Source: Dendrocalamus latiflorus (Eukaryota > Streptophyta > Magnoliopsida > Poales > Poaceae). From it: a stretch of 64,000 bases of DNA. Positions 11,825-25,442 of the stretch are shown here, in pieces. How positions within the stretch are numbered: position 1 is the first letter of the stretch; each line of letters begins with the position of its first letter. Below the pieces are notes generated by a model. That model was given only the letters and a program-made list of their open reading frames with translations, searched no databases and was not told the origin of the DNA. Position numbers and translations under genes: made by a program. The stretch lies in the NCBI GenBank assembly GCA_017311315.1, contig CM029644.1:26989606-27053605 (forward strand). The letters are read 5' to 3'.

Positions 11825-14800
11825 TCACTGGATTTGGCAGCCTTTGGTCTCTATCGGGAAGATGGCACATGCTGCTACTCCAAGGAAGAGTAGCAGGTCC
11901 ATCACAAACACCGCTTCTTTCTGACGGCAGCTCTCTAGCAAGCCAACAGTCACAAGAGGCGAAATTATGCTGCCAATCCGGCCAAGGGAAGAGGTAATTC
12001 CAACTCCGGTGTTCCGAGATGATGCAGGGTAGATCTGCACAGAAGTGATATGAAAGATTGTTCATTATACATTCTAACTTGCGCCCTTCGTGTCTTGCAA
12101 TATGTCGTGCAAATCACACAGGACAAAACACATATGCTTCATGTAAACTGTTGGCTTCAACATATAAACTCTCATGATTTTGTCAACTATGTGCCACAGC
12201 CACATATATCATATAAAGAGCACCTAAATATGTATTCGGAAAGTTTACCGATTGTGTGATGCACATCTATTGCCATGAAGTGAATTATCCATATCTTGAA
12301 AATGAAATTTAAGGCACAGCAGAAGGTCAATGTACTCCACTATGCTTTTGGCACACATTACTACAGTAATATTATGGGACATGATTTGTGGTCGCATCCG
12401 TTTCATTGTTCGTATACCTATAACTCATAAGCAGTGCTTCTATACTTTTCTTTTTAACAAGAGTAGCATTAATCTCAAAGCAAATAAAGAGATAAGTAAC
12501 ACCTAGCTATCATTCATTATACTTTAAAAATTATACAAATTATTATTGAGGAAAGTATAGAATCACCTCCCATAACTCAGCCTTTGAGAAAATATCACCT
12601 TAGGTCTGTTTAAATATCTTAAAGTTGATTTTGTTCTTTGATTAATAGTTTCTTATTATTCTCGAAAAAATAGTTTCTTATTCCAATCATTGTACTGCAA
12701 CATATAGGATAGCCTCTAAATCATGTGATGTGCTCCTGTCAGATATTAGTATTCAGAACTTAAGGATGGAAACTGATTATTCACCGGTAACTGCAGAAGT
12801 AAATGTAGCAGCATGTAAAATGGTGTTATAGCCTTGTAGATGCTTGGTACTGACCTCAGGGGTATAAACATACAGAACAGCGAAGCTCCCCATGATGCAC
12901 ATCCGGGCACAGAATAGAAGGATAGTTACTAAACCTTCTCCCAAAGGTACAGCAAGTGGTGCGAGGAAAACACCGCACATCAAGAGCATGCCTCCCATTG
13001 ATGCTTTCCGACCTACCCTGTCAACCAGTAGAGCCGCCAAAAGCAGACCGGGAAACTCTGTCATCAAGTAAAGCAATTTTTTAAGCAAGTTCAGTGCTTT
13101 TGAACAGACAAATGTTCTTAGAGAGAATCAATAATCCTACGATGTATTTTCTGTGGAAGTCACGGAATAAAAGCATTCTTCAAAAAGAGAAAGGAAAACC
13201 TCAGCATTATATATGCTTTTTTAGTGCAACAAGCTCATCCTGTGGATGTCTCTATATGTGTGGGACCATTTGGAGGTTACCCCATGTGCGTGACAAATAT
13301 TTAACTTTGCTTGCGCTTCATTGTTGAAGTTTGAGTTTGATTTTGTGTCATTTACTCTCTAGTTTTTGCTGTCAGGTGGGAGCAGTTTGACTGACTTGCA
13401 GAGGCGGTCTGACCGTTGTGCATGCGGTCTAACCGGCCGTGTAACGACGGTCTGACCAGCGGTTCAGTGTGACCAGCTGTGGGCAATGGTCCAATTGGAA
13501 ATACGGTGTGACCGATTTTTAGTGGGAGGTACATTTATTCTAGAGAGGTGCTCGTCGAGTTGCGAGGAGCTTTTGAGAGCGGTGCAATTGGCTATGTAAT
13601 GATGGTATGACCGGAGAACTTTGGGCGGTCTGACCGACATAGGTGTTGCGGTCAGACTGGTCCCCTGTTACTGGGAGTAGTTAGATTGGTTCGTGGCAGA
13701 CCGACCGACCATTCATTGGCAGTTCGACTAGCTAGTGATGAGTTTGAGAGAGTTGAGTTGGTTTTGGTTGTGTTAGTCATGACAGGAGTCCATGCAAATG
13801 TTAGTTATCGCGGGAATCCATGCAAGGTGTTAGTCATGACGGGAGTCCATACATTATGGGAATCATGACATAAGTGTCAAGTAGTACATGTTTGCATTGA
13901 TTATGTTGATGAGAACCAAATGTATGTTACTTGTGCTAGGGACGATTGCTTATTCTTTGATGTGCAGGGCGTTTGATGATTGTTGCGATCAACAGCAAGA
14001 CCGATGCTTGGGGAGGTGCCCTAAGGCTATGGAGAGTCGCGTAAGTCTGGGTGAAATATCATCTCAAGCAGAGAAGCATGTGAGAAAGACAAGGTTCGTG
14101 ATAAGGCAAGTGTATGTATGTGGTGTACCATTGGATTTGGACATTTCAATTGGTGACGGTCCTCAGAGCAGACGTATGATCTTAGCGTTAAGTCATTGGG
14201 CATTACGAACGTTGTTGTGCAGGTTTCTTCGAGGAAAAGCACTGTAAAGACTGATGGGTGGTAATTAAGGAAATTGTCTGATACTAGGTGGAGACGGTTT
14301 GCGAAACTGTGGCAACGGCACAAGTTGTTTAGGTCACGTCTTGGACGACGGAGCGTCTTATCGAGCTATTAGAGCCATGTGGAAACTGCGCTGTGAAAAA
14401 CATGCAAGTGTGTGAGTATAAAACCCGTTTGTGTGTAGGTTACCGGATTTCTCCATTTGTAAGTGGTTGTATCCACTAGGTGTGGGCTGGTTGCTAGGGT
14501 TTGGTGAAAAATGAGGAGCCTCCACTATATAAGACCTTGTGTGTGTTGAGAGATGGATCATCTCTTGTGTTTGAGAGAGAGGTTAGGGTTTCCAAGTGTT
14601 GGAAACTTTGTGTGTGATATAAGCTTAGAGTTCTGTCCTTTATAAGTGAGTGGCTGTAAAACATTTCTCTCAAATTGAAATGAGCATCTAAACTTTGTCC
14701 AAGTAAGTTGTGCCATGGATTTCTCTTTATGCTTTGATTTTCTTGTTTGGATTTCATATTCTCTTGATCTCTCTTGGTACTAAGAACGTGTAAAAGAGGT

Positions 14801-17800
14801 GGTGATATCTCTTAGAGATCAGATCCCATTCATCTAGGCAAAGTTTTTGTAATTGCCCAGTTTTGCTCAAGAGAGGTGAGTTTGGGGCTTTGATCTTGAG
14901 GACATTTTGGTTTGAGTTTGTGTTGTGATTTAGCTTGCTATGATATGTGAAAATTCATCTAAGGTTATCTAGATCATTAAGGACTTACGAGCAAGAACAG
15001 ATCAAGATTTCTCTCTTTTGCCCGATTTTGATGCAAACCTTCCTTGTTTTGGATAAAGGTTAGAACTTTGTCATTGATCTTTATGATCCATGATTGGAAT
15101 AGCTTCCTGACATCCTTAGGAGGATCTGTACCAAGTTTCATCTTGTTTGGATTAACGATTTTAGAGTTAGTCATTTCTTGGTCATGTGTTGTGCTGATTT
15201 CTTCTTCTGTTTGGTGAGCTGTCAGATTGCCGTGACCTAAGTGGTCAGAACACCCATCCCAGTCTGACTGGTGATACTTGTGGTTAGACTGGCCGAGTGG
15301 TCCAACCGCCCCTGGCCAGCAGTCTGACCGGTGAGACGGTTCATCTCGAGTGACTTTGTGTTCTTTGGCTCTTGGGTTTGGTGTAGCTTGTGAGTTTGTG
15401 TTTTTCGTTGTATCGCATTTGACGAGGATTGAATAATCCATCAAATACAACTTTATTACATAATTAGGGCTCCATGCTAGTGTTATCGTAACTTATATAA
15501 CACGACCTGAGTACCCCTAGTAGGAAGGTTACTATTTATTTACCCAACCAACTACTACTTAGAGGCTCTATAATCCAATATGTGGGCTTGCCTTTGGGCA
15601 ACCCCTCATGCTATGAAGGAATAGAGCACGTGCACTTCTATCCCCTCTAGTTGCACCATGTTCAGCCCTGTGCCTCTTACGACAACCGCCTTGTGGTTAA
15701 CTCTACGATTCTCTCCCACTGACATAACCGATCAAATAGTTATTGTCAGGCTTCTCTCATTAACAGCAACCGTTTGCTCGCTGGATGCGAGGAATCGGCA
15801 AGACACATGTTCACATGGGTAACTAACACCTCTTTGATACTATTTAAACCTTACCGGAGAAGACAAAGAGACAAATGAACACCAACGACAGAGGCAAGGA
15901 ATAGCGAAGTCATTCCATATTAGGGCTACTAACATCCCCTTTGTAATCGCTTATCAAGAGTAAGTTGTAATCCTATGATAGCAACAAAGATAGTCCCCTT
16001 TCTCCTCCTTAATCCTTCTATGAGGCTCAGATTTTCTTATAATTCGTAAAATTGACGATTTAATTGTCACTAGTATTGCTAATACCCAAGGGAAGATTTT
16101 AAGAAGTTATTGACCCCTTTGACTCGCTATACCCGATTCTACAATATGCAATGTTTCACCTTTACTAAATGATGCTACATTGTATACGCTACATGTGAAC
16201 AGTATTATGTGAATTACTGATTTTTCTAACAATCAGGTTACTTAAGGCTTAAACACCAAGTCCTAACTCTGAATAGATAAGCAGGAATCATGAGGATTAA
16301 CACATTTTTTGAATGTCTGCTACCATTTTCTTTTCTCCCTCATAATCCTTCAATACTTCCTCTCATGGTTAGAATACTTTCCAAGAAAATAAGAAATATT
16401 TGTAAGTACAAGAAATAAGAAATATTTGTAAGTACCATTCTTCCATGCAAATAAGCAGTTTAATCTAGACTCTGATCGTGTCGTTTACTCAAACTTGGTG
16501 AATCAACAGCAGAAACTATAAAAACCAATCAAACCTGTAAAAACATCATTAGTACACTCATACCTGCCAAACTAGTCACCAGCACATCTCTGTAAAGATT
16601 GGCATCCTTTGGTTGCATCAAACGTGTCCCTACTGATGCACACCGCTTCTCACCATTGCTTAGTTCAGAGGTTAGCAATATTACCCCATAGTAAGCAAAA
16701 TAATTTGCAAGATAGACAAACCAAAGAAGAAAGCTTGATTTTGCGAGGTCACGTGACCAAAGTGCTTGAAAAGCAGTAATGCCACTGGGCTTGGAACTTG
16801 TGTCCCCATCAATTCCAGCATTGTTTTCTTCTGTAATTAGAAGTGCTGTCTCAGAAGTATCAAAGTTGTTGTCAACTCTCCTTTTCGGGGCATAAGTTAG
16901 TATGCCAGGAGGGAGAGTCCTATTGTTCATTCTTGCTATTCTTTCCAAGATGAGTGTGGCATCCATTGTTCTACCTCTTGAGCAAAGGTATCTTGGTGAT
17001 TCAGGTGTTAGAGGAAAGAAAATAAGCAGGATAAAACATGGTAACGAGGACAATGCAAGCAACCATCTCCATCCAAGTACTGGCATGACAGCCTGCAATA
17101 AGAATACATGATGCACAGGTAATGATTTATGCTAACTAGTGCAAAGCCTGAAAGCACACTAGCATAATCTAATTTTCACTTTATGCTTTCTTAGGGAATA
17201 TACATGAAGTATCTGCATAATGAGAGGAATTTTCAGGCAATTAAGTTGGCAACTGACGGGTGATTTTGCTACTGTTAGTAACCACAGTCAGAAGTAATGA
17301 TCTTACACCGAACAGATAAAGTTGGCCTCTCAATGATAGATATACATGCTCTATTAATGAAACTAAGGCACGCAGAAACATTCTGAAGTAAGTTGTATTT
17401 TTACGACTCAATGAATTAAAAAAAAACATCTAGGATCTCTATCTTGCAAGCAGAAGATTTGGATTATTCTTTCTGACTTTATGGAGGAAAATTTGAACAA
17501 AATAGGAAAGAATGCAGAATGACAATCATGTCACACACAGTATAATTTGATAACTTATCTAATTGTGAATGGAAGGCTAAATACCCAAGCAAGTAGAGCC
17601 TCCAAGATTGTTCCCACAGTCCAACAACAATGAAAAACAACCATCCAGGTACCTCTCTTTGCAGAAGGAACAAATTCAATGAACCAAGTAGAGAGCACAT
17701 GGCCAGCACCCAATCCCAGACCAACAACAAAGCGGAGGGCAAGCAAGGATGCATAGTTGGGCGAGAAGGCACTGAGCAAACCATATGTGCCAGTGACAAC

Positions 17801-18537
17801 TGCAGTGAAAAGAAAACCAATCCTGGAAATGGGAAACAACTTATACATGTCAGATGTAGTATCTTTTTTTTGGAAGACAAATACATATCAGATTACTTCA
17901 TTGTTGTTTCAGTGGAGGGGTTCAGACAGTTCGGTCAAAACGGTGTGTTCATTTCTGGTACACCTTCGTCATAAGAAGAGACTGAAACCAATACATTACT
18001 CGTAAGGAGAGACAGAAATCAGTGCATGATTTGGTACAATTTCCAACTACTTGAAATCCAGGCCTGCACCGAATTTCTTGAATCATTTTGAAGGAATGTT
18101 CACGCAATGAAGTGTTCCGATTAAGAATTTTACGGAATAAATTGGTCTCAGAATTTTCACGGGATGAAGTGTGCCAATTAGGAAATGGCAGGACTAGAAA
18201 GAAAGGCGAAAGCTTACAGTGCTCAAGATTCAAGAAGCAACCAACACAATTGCTGCTGCTACCACTACCTTCTGCCGTATCTGTCCGCGATGAGGCCACC
18301 CAGGAACGCCCCTATGAGCATCCCGGCGAAAACGACGCTGCTGATGAGGCCCTCCTCCGAGCCGGACACCCCCCACTCCGCCTTCACGGACGGCCCCACG
18401 AACGAGAGCAGCATGACCTCCAAGGCCTCCGCGATCCAGCCCACGCCGGAGTAGGCGAGCACGAGGGCCTGGAACCTGCCGAAGCCGACGCGCGTGAGCG
18501 CGTCGTCCGTCGTGTACGTCAGGGTTTCCCCCGCCAT
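11825..18537 (-). CDS. OCT7: MFS transporter, organic cation/carnitine transporter 7 (NiaP) type
   Basis: Five minus-strand exons: 18269-18537, 17585-17822, 16564-17092, 12855-13057 and 11825-12034. All junctions are GT-AG and the total is 1449 nt, or 482 aa plus stop, which is full length for the family. Hallmarks in order are the Major Facilitator loop GGLIADRYGRR (about residues 80-90), PESPRYL in the central loop, DRVGRKASM in the second half and a terminal ETKG. About twelve hydrophobic segments are visible. Plant relatives are membrane transporters of small nitrogenous compounds; the Arabidopsis OCT7/NiaP protein is linked to nicotinate transport. Substrate here is inference from the family. 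The Met at MAGETLTY was chosen because homologues start there; an upstream in-frame Met also exists. Intron 3 (3.5 kb) is swollen by transposon relics. Confidence 0.92.
13330..15926. mobile_element. Retroelement-derived filler in transporter intron 3
   Basis: The segments 13360-13680 and 15210-15340 are packed with units of the form GGTCTGACCG/CGGTCAGACC. Block 2 retains only the left part (35290-35960). A distinct, unidentified sequence lies at 15470-15920. No reverse transcriptase or transposase frame is intact. It is probably an LTR or non-autonomous element of the same family as the sequence upstream of the gene at 18990-19560. Confidence 0.5.
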
Positions 18538-18979
18538 GCCGGGGGAACCGGCCGCCGGAGCGCAGAGGGCGAAGCGTGGGGAAGATGTGGCGTTGACTGC
18601 CATGTCAGCTGCTTCCGTGCGCGCCATTTGTATTTTATTTGGAAAATTGATTGGGTGGTTGATTGCTTGCTTGATCAGCAATGATGCAATAAGGTCACCA
18701 CATTTGCAATATGTTGGAATATTTTGGATCCGACTGCTTTCTACAAATTTTCTCAGTAGCAAGTTGGTTGAGAAATTCAGATGCAGATCAGGAACTTTTG
18801 GCATTAGAATTTGGATGACAAGATGTAAGACCGGTACGGCATCTTAGGGGTGATCTGTGACTCTGAATTTTCACTTAAGTATTATCTCATTCTTCACTTT
18901 AGTAGATACACAGTTATGAAAATTAGAATTTAAAGCCGAAAACAAATCAACATACTCAAAAACTTGAGAGAAAAAGTTC

Positions 18980-19740
18980 TCAGCTCTTCACCGATCTAAC
19001 CGCCACTGAGAGTGCAGTCTAACTGGTGAGCGGTCTGACTAGCATGACATTGGCAGCGATTTGACTGCTAGTTGGTCTGACTAGCTTGTAGTAGACGGTT
19101 TGACCGCTGGCCGGTTGGATCGGAACTAGAGGCGGTTTGATCATTCCCCTGTTTTCAGAATAGAAAATCAACCCAAATTAATATCAAGAAATGTGCAACT
19201 CCTAAAATCCTTAACCTAATGAGATGAAACTTTGCATGCATCTTACTGATGATCTCAGAAACCTATTGCATCTAAGGATCGCAAAGATCTTGGTCAAAAT
19301 TCTAACCTTTCCCAAAGACAAGGAGTGCACCGAAACCGGTCAAACTTCAAAATATTGGGATACAACTTGCTCATGAGTAGATGATTGCTAAAATGGCTTT
19401 AAATGAGTTTTCACATGTCACATCAGACTATTTCTCCCAAAGATTCATGCAACATAAATACACTGCCCTAGGTCCAAACAAAGATCAGACCACTGAGCCC
19501 AGCCGGTCTAAAGAGTAACCGGTTTGATCGCATGACTGACCGGTCTGACCGGTTCCTCTAACAGAACATCCTTTGAAAAATGCAAGCTAAGTAAAATTCA
19601 AATATTAACTCTATAAATTTAGCAACAGTTCATCACACATAATTGTAGACATTTTCACGTGATCTCTCACGAGATGTTCTTATGAACTCGTCCTGTCCCG
19701 CACAAGGCTGCATGTGTCTTTGATCGTGATTCTTGACCTG
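18980..19740. mobile_element. Transposon remnant upstream of transporter copy 1
   Basis: It contains repeated units of GGTCTGAC and GACCGGTTCC, as in intron 3. Compared with block 2 (39040-40870), about 1.06 kb is missing at position 19446, at a junction that shares the word TTCA. It lies about 0.45 kb upstream of the start codon, so it may overlap the promoter region. Confidence 0.5.
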
Positions 19741-19999
19741 TTAGTTTTTTTAGGGAGATGGCTTGTCAGATTCTTTTCCACAGAAAAGTTGCTTTATGTG
19801 TGGCAAATGTGACAATGTGTGATGCTGACCTCCGGTGCCATTTAGTTTTAGATCATCGTTCCAAGAAATGTCAAATAATCTATTGAAAATGATAGGTATG
19901 GCAACATCCCGTGGAGAAATTTTTTTTAAGGAATCGTGGAGAATTATTGGTTGGTTCCTCAGTGATAAATAGTTAAATACTCTACATACAAGCCACACC

Positions 20000-20740
20000 A
20001 TACAGCAGCTGCTGGCCTCTTCCACGGCTCATCTCTCCGCAACAATGCAAAACCTTTTGAACTGAAGAAGTTTTAGCATCTGCAATGAGCAGGCCGTACT
20101 GAAAAAGTACCAAATTTGACGCCAAGTACCTGAAAGGACAGTGTGAAGAACCCCATATCATTAGAGAATAGCAATGCCAACGTTTTCAAGCACTCATCGA
20201 TCAGTGTATGCATTGGATGATTGGAAGTAGTAACGAGCCCTTTTGTCGTGGAATCTCCAATTCAATAGACTTTCCCCGAGATGGAGGAATCTTCACGGTA
20301 ACAAGATGCTGAAACCACGTAATCGAGGAGCCCCTGCTCGGCAATCTGAGACCTGAGTTAACATCTGCTAATTTGCGGTGAGTAACAGTTTGCCAAACCT
20401 GCAAACAGAGGGTTTAGCTTTGCCGATCAGTATAGACACTGTACACTGTACACAACTATACATCATTGTCACTCTGTGTAAGCAATGTCAATTAAACCGT
20501 GCCATTTTTGCTATGATTATTACGGTATTACCAGTTGGAGGCTTGAAGCTGCATGTATTTCTGATCAGAAACTTGCCTACAGTCTACCTTCTTAAAGCTC
20601 ATTTCCAGACTGCAAGAAGCACTCATTTTCATATGCTTGCTTATGGTTCTGCTTTGCCTTCATGGTGTTGGCCTGATAAAGAGTTTGCCCAGACTCGCGT
20701 TGCATCTAGAAACAAGGTATTAGGATGGGAGAAATCACTT
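20000..20740. other. Conserved upstream segment of the transporter unit, non-coding
   Basis: This segment is present in block 2 (41130-41555 plus 43827-44100) and, in a much more diverged form, at 28720-29490. A 67-codon minus-strand frame (20201-20404) is kept in both recent copies but is not recognisable, and the diverged copy does not keep it. I treat it as the non-coding flank of the duplicated unit. Confidence 0.45.
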
Positions 20741-20744
20741 GATA

Positions 20745-21522
20745 TGAAATTGATAAGATAGAGCACGAAACCAATGACCAAAAATCAAGAACACGAGACC
20801 GGGATTTAACGTAGGAAACCATTTCGGGGTGAAAAACCACAGACGCACAATCAACGGAATCACTACACGAGAAGAAGTTACAGAACACTCATAGCGTATA
20901 TGTGATTCTACTTCTTCATACCTCTACCAGGCAGCTTATAGGGGGGTATAAATAGATTTGGAACAAGAGTCTCAGACTGTTACAGTCTTTACGACTACTC
21001 TAGGATCTTTACGACCACGGTCAAATCGCTACGACCACCTCCTGTAGCCGTATGACCATATTGTAGTGGCTACGACCACCTCCTATGTCGCTACGACCGC
21101 TCTGTTGGTTCTCCGACCACGCAGACAGTCGTTATGACCACACTGTGATCCCTTTGATCATGCCTTGCTGCTCTAATCTCGTAGTCGTAAACTTCAGCTA
21201 AAGTTACAACCATGTTCACCGCCTCACGTTGCACTTCCTTCGACCACGGTTGATCACCGTAGTCGTTGCTCCTTACAACCACACAGTGATTCTGTCGACC
21301 GCTGTGGTCGTAACGATTTACGACAACGTCTACTCCGCTGTGGTCGTAAAACTTACGACCACGTCTTCTCACTATGGTCGTAACGACTTACAACCACGTC
21401 TTCTTGCGAGATCGTAACTCCTTTACGACCACGTCTCTAGCACCTGTGGACACCTCTACTCTCGTCGCTGTCCCCGGCTCTGTGACTGTGGTCGTAACTC
21501 CTTACAACCACAGCGACAAAAT
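20745..21522. mobile_element. Composite of two LTR fragments
   Basis: The part 20745-20975 matches the LTR-like sequence at 44110-44358 (GAGATTTAACGTAGGAAA, then a TATAAA-containing stretch) and is the edge of the segmental duplication. From about 20985 to 21522 a different sequence begins, made of irregular TTACGACCAC / GTGGTCGTAA units every 20-40 bp. It resembles the GACCAC-rich part of the LTR at 10385-11723. Confidence 0.45.
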
Positions 21523-21526
21523 TCAA

Positions 21527-22170
21527 GCTGGCCTTTTGAATTGGAAAGCGCGCCTACTTTCAAGGGCAGGTCATTTGGCTGTCGTCAAAGCTGTGCTTAC
21601 CTCCATGTTAATTTATCCCGTTATCACGCTAACCTTCCCAGCCTGGGCAATTAAGGCAATAGACAAGAACAGACGATCTTTTCTTTGGAGCAGAGACAAG
21701 CTGACGTGAGGTGGAGTTTGTCTTGTGAATTGGCAACAAGTGTGTCGCCCTCTCGAGCTAGGTGGACTAAGCATCGCAGACCTCAAGCTGGCGGGCATTG
21801 CCTTCCGTGTGAGATGGGAATGGCTCACGCGCACAAACCCTGATCGGATTTGGAGGGAAGTCCGAATCAAAGAGGATAATTCAGTGCGGAGCTTCTTCTA
21901 TGCGTCCACTTTTTGCAGGCTGGGGGATGGAGCCGTTGCACTTTTCTAGGCTGAAAGCCAAAATGCTAACCTGGTTAGCGCTTAAGAGAATAATCTGAAC
22001 TTTTGTTAGGCTCCGCAAGCACAACATCCCGTCGCCTGCAGCGTGCCTTTTTGCGACCAACAAGTAGAGACGATTGATCACCTATTCATCCTCTGCCCTG
22101 TCGTTCGCCAAATATGACACCGGATGTTCTCTTGGCTATCACTTTGCACCTCATACCAACTCATTGAGCT
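21527..22170 (+). pseudogene. LINE (L1-type) reverse transcriptase C-terminal fragment, left part
   Basis: Conceptual plus-strand translation gives a typical plant LINE region downstream of the polymerase core: LNWKARLLSRAGHLAVVKAV, then a LWSRDKLT-type segment, then GGVCLVNWQQVCRPLELGGL and ADLKLAG. Stop codons and a frameshift break it, for example after DKLT. The 5' part of the element is missing. It continues at 28253 after the Copia insertion. Confidence 0.8.
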
Positions 22171-22175
22171 ATCCT

Positions 22176-22616
22176 TATAAGAACTAATACTAAGTCTAAA
22201 CATGAATCATTAGGCATGACTTTAGATCAAAGCATGAACACCTAGAAACAACATTAGAGCGGAAGCATCAATACATACCCGAAACCGGAGAGGCCATGAG
22301 AGTGAAGTAGAGGTGCGGTCAGTGAAGGAGAAGCTGAGGTGGTCGGCCGGCGGCAGTGAGGTCGTCGGAGCCGTGGACGGGGTCGGAGGTGGTACGGCCT
22401 TCGTTCACCATAGCGCTCCATTATAGATCGGGTTTTGTGTGGGATTTTGTGGCCTTAGAACAACCACCGAAAGAACATGCCGAATCCCCTTTATATCTGG
22501 CGCTATAGTGACCGGGACCGAAACCAAGATGGGTTAGTGGCGCTTCCGATCATGGCGCGAGTGGTGGAGTTGCCTCCCTGAAATCTCGGGGTTAGTTAGC
22601 CGAGATCAACCCAACA
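22176..22616 (-). repeat. 3' LTR of the Copia element
   Basis: 441 bp, apparently identical to 27812-28252. Its outer flank is the target duplication ATCCT (22171-22175). Confidence 0.95.
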
Positions 22617-22805
22617 TTCTCCCCTTTGATCGTAAGGCTAACATCATAAGCCCATTCTCGATAAAATAGCAAACCAAGGCAATGTGTTGCATAGCAAATG
22701 AAGTGCCATACAACCCCAGTACCTATAGTGTACTATCTTATCTCGAAACGGATATTCATGATACTTGATGGGAGTTGGTTTGCTTTAAGGTCCTTTTATC
22801 CAGAA

Positions 22806-24300
22806 TCAGAGGCTTTCCAATAAACCCATGCCGGCAACATAATCACGAAAGATATTGGGTGGTAAGCCTTTAGTAAGCGGATCCGCAACCATTAACTTAA
22901 TACTAATATGCTTGATACTTATGGTTTGATCCTGGATTCTATCTTTCACAACATGATACTTAATGTCAATGTGTTTGGCAGCACCACTTGACCTGTTGTT
23001 ATTTGCATAAAAGACTGCGGGTTCGTTATCGCAGTATAAGGTGAGTGGTTTAGAGATGCTGTCTACCACTCTAAGTCCCGGGATAAAGTTCTTAAGCCAT
23101 ACAGCCTGCCCGGTAGCCTCATAACATGCTACAAACTCAGCTTGCATCGTTGAAGATGTCGTAAGGGTTTGTTTGGAGCTATTCCACGAGATAGCTCCTC
23201 CAGCGAGTGTGAAGATATAACCTGACGTGGATTCCTTAGTATCAACACATCTCGCAAAATCTGAATCTGAATAACCAATAACTTTAAGGTTATCAGAAAA
23301 CTTAAATGTGAGCATGAAATGCTTAGTAGCTTGCCTATAACGCAAAGCTTTCTTAACGGCTTTCCAGTGGTCCGGTCCTGGATTTGACTGATATCTGCCA
23401 AGCATCCCGGTTACAAAAGTTAAATTAGGGCGCGTACATACATGAGCATACATAATGCTTCCGACAGCTGAAGCATAAGGAACCGACTTCATCTGATCAG
23501 TTTCATATTGGTTCTTTGGACATTGAAATGTCCCAAACTTATTGCCCTTAACAATAGAAGCAGGCGAGCCAGAGCACTTATGCATATTGTATCTTTTCAG
23601 TACTCTGTCAATGTATGCCTTCTGAGATAAACTTAATGTTCCTTTGGACCTATCTCGGTGAATTTCAATGCCAAGAACATAAGAGTCATCACCGAGATCC
23701 TTCATATCAAAAATAGATGAAAGAAATCTCTTGGTCTCAAACAGCATATCCTTATTGCTGCTGGCCAATAAGATATCATCCACAAAAAGTACTTAAGATG
23801 GTGGATTTACTCCCCTTGAACTTAACATATATGCAGTTATCAACTTCATTTTCCTTAAATCCAAAACTCATTATCTTATCGAATTTGAGGTACCACTGCC
23901 TCGATGCTTGATTTAAGCCATAAATTGATTTCTTAAGTCGACATCCCATATGCTCCTTGCCTTCCACGACAAAACCTTCCGGTTGAGCCATGTAAACATT
24001 CTTTTGCAAGTCGCCATTAAGAAATTCCATCATAATACCCATCTGATGCAGCTCTAAATCATAATGAGCTACAAGTGCCACAACAATTCTGAATGAATCT
24101 TTAGTTGAGACAGGAGAAAAGGTGTCATTATAGTCAATCCTCTCTCTTTGTGAGAAGCCTTTTGCTACGAGCCTTGCTTTGAACCTTTCGACATTTCCCT
24201 TAGAGTCACGCTTAGTTTTGTAGACCCATTTACAGCCTACTGTTTTGACTCCGTCAGGACTTTCTACTAAGTCTCATACATCATTAGTGCTCATAGACTT
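22806..24300 (-). pseudogene. Copia reverse transcriptase-RNase H region
   Basis: The long open frame 22806-23783 begins MDDILLASSNKDML (the catalytic YVDD box immediately precedes it and is altered around 23790). It runs through the Copia connection and RNase H, with YSDSDFARCVDTKESTSGY and KHIDIKYHVVKDR. Upstream, 23776-24081 carries the RT N-terminal part (ALVAHYDLELHQMGI, then the FLNGD box). The two parts lie in different phases near 23780, so the protein is broken at the active site. Confidence 0.85.
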
Positions 24301-25270
24301 TAGTTCTTCCTCCATGGCTCCAAGCCATTTAGAAGAATGTTCACTCATTATGGCCTCTTTATAAGAGGTGGGATCATCTACCTTCCCTACATCATTATCA
24401 TCCTCATTTGTATAGACAACATAATCATTTGGGATGGTAGATCTTCTCTCCCGCTGTGATCTTCTAATAGGTTCATTAGTTATTTCAAGAGACTGCTGAG
24501 GTTCTTCATTAGGTATAACATCAGGAAATTCAGAAACCTCAACAGTGGGTGCAACAACAATATTATCTACTGGAGGTGCAACCGCCTTAGGCACAGGAAT
24601 AAAGGTCTCTGGGATGAGCGGTGAAGGAACATAAACCCGCTTCTCCTCAAGATCTATTTTCCTGGGCTCCAGGTCCTCATTATTTACAAAGAACATAATG
24701 TCCCTTGTTTCAACAAACTTAGTTATCCTATCAGGACAATAAAAAACGATACCCTTTAGATCTCTCAGGGTACCCAATAAAATGGCAACTTACTATCTTA
24801 GGGTCTAATTCTCCAATGTGTGGATTAAATAACTTATCTTCAGCACGACAATCCCACACTCGTAAATATTTCATACTCGGTTTCCTCCCAGTCCATAATT
24901 CATAAGGTGTTTTAAGTACTGATTTACTGGGAACCCGATTAAGAATATGTGCGGCTGTCTTTAGTGCTTCCATCCACAAGCCAATTGGTAAACTAGAATG
25001 GCTAAGCATGCTCCGTACCATATTCATAAGTGTACGGTTGCGTCTTTCAGTTATACCATTCTTCTGAGGTTCGCCCAGCATAGAATACTGGGTAACGATG
25101 CCATTTCCATAATATTCTCCCCCACAATCCGATCTTACTACTTTAATTCTTAGGTTGTGCTGATTTTCAACTTCAGCCTTAAATATCTTAAATTTATCAA
25201 GTGATTCAGATCGGTCTTTAATGGGAAAGATATAACCATAACGGGAGAAGTCATAGGAAAAGGACGACAA
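24274..25270 (-). pseudogene. Copia integrase core and linker
   Basis: The frame 24731-25270 contains the second half of an integrase core: VVRSDCGGEYYG (catalytic Asp) and NGITERRNRTLMNMVRSML (catalytic Glu), then the GKKPS/YLRVWDCRA region. The frame 24274-24777 continues through the Pro-rich linker to the RRSQRERR motif before RT. The zinc-binding N-terminus is degraded. Confidence 0.8.
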
Positions 25271-25442
25271 AAATCAGTATAGATTAATTCTAATAGTCAT
25301 GTGCTGCGAGTAGCTCCCTTCTTTATTTGCTTAACATAATTTCCTTTAATGCAATCAATGCAGTGGTCTGAGTCAGAGAAATCTAATGGGTGGAGAATTT
25401 CTTCTTTAATGAGACGCTCCATTCTCCCCCTCGAAATGTGGC

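Larger units (their letters stand above)
11724..20975. repeat. Segmental duplication, block 1
   Basis: This block is collinear with about 33754-44358, with high identity in exons, introns and flanks. Block 1 contains an intact transporter gene. Relative to block 2 it has about 1.9 kb more in intron 3 (13885-14011 and 14136-15926) and lacks about 1.06 kb upstream of the gene (block 2 positions 39520-40579) and the 2.27 kb hAT-like insertion. The right edge of homology falls inside LTR-like sequence, at the words TTGGAACAAGAGTC. Confidence 0.9.

Noticed and set aside
18088..18847. Plus-strand frames over transporter exon 1
   Set aside because: They are antisense shadows of the GC-rich exon and show no motif.
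20201..20404. 67-codon frame conserved between the two duplication blocks
   Set aside because: Conservation reflects the recent duplication. The older copy at 28720-29490 does not retain it and no motif is visible.
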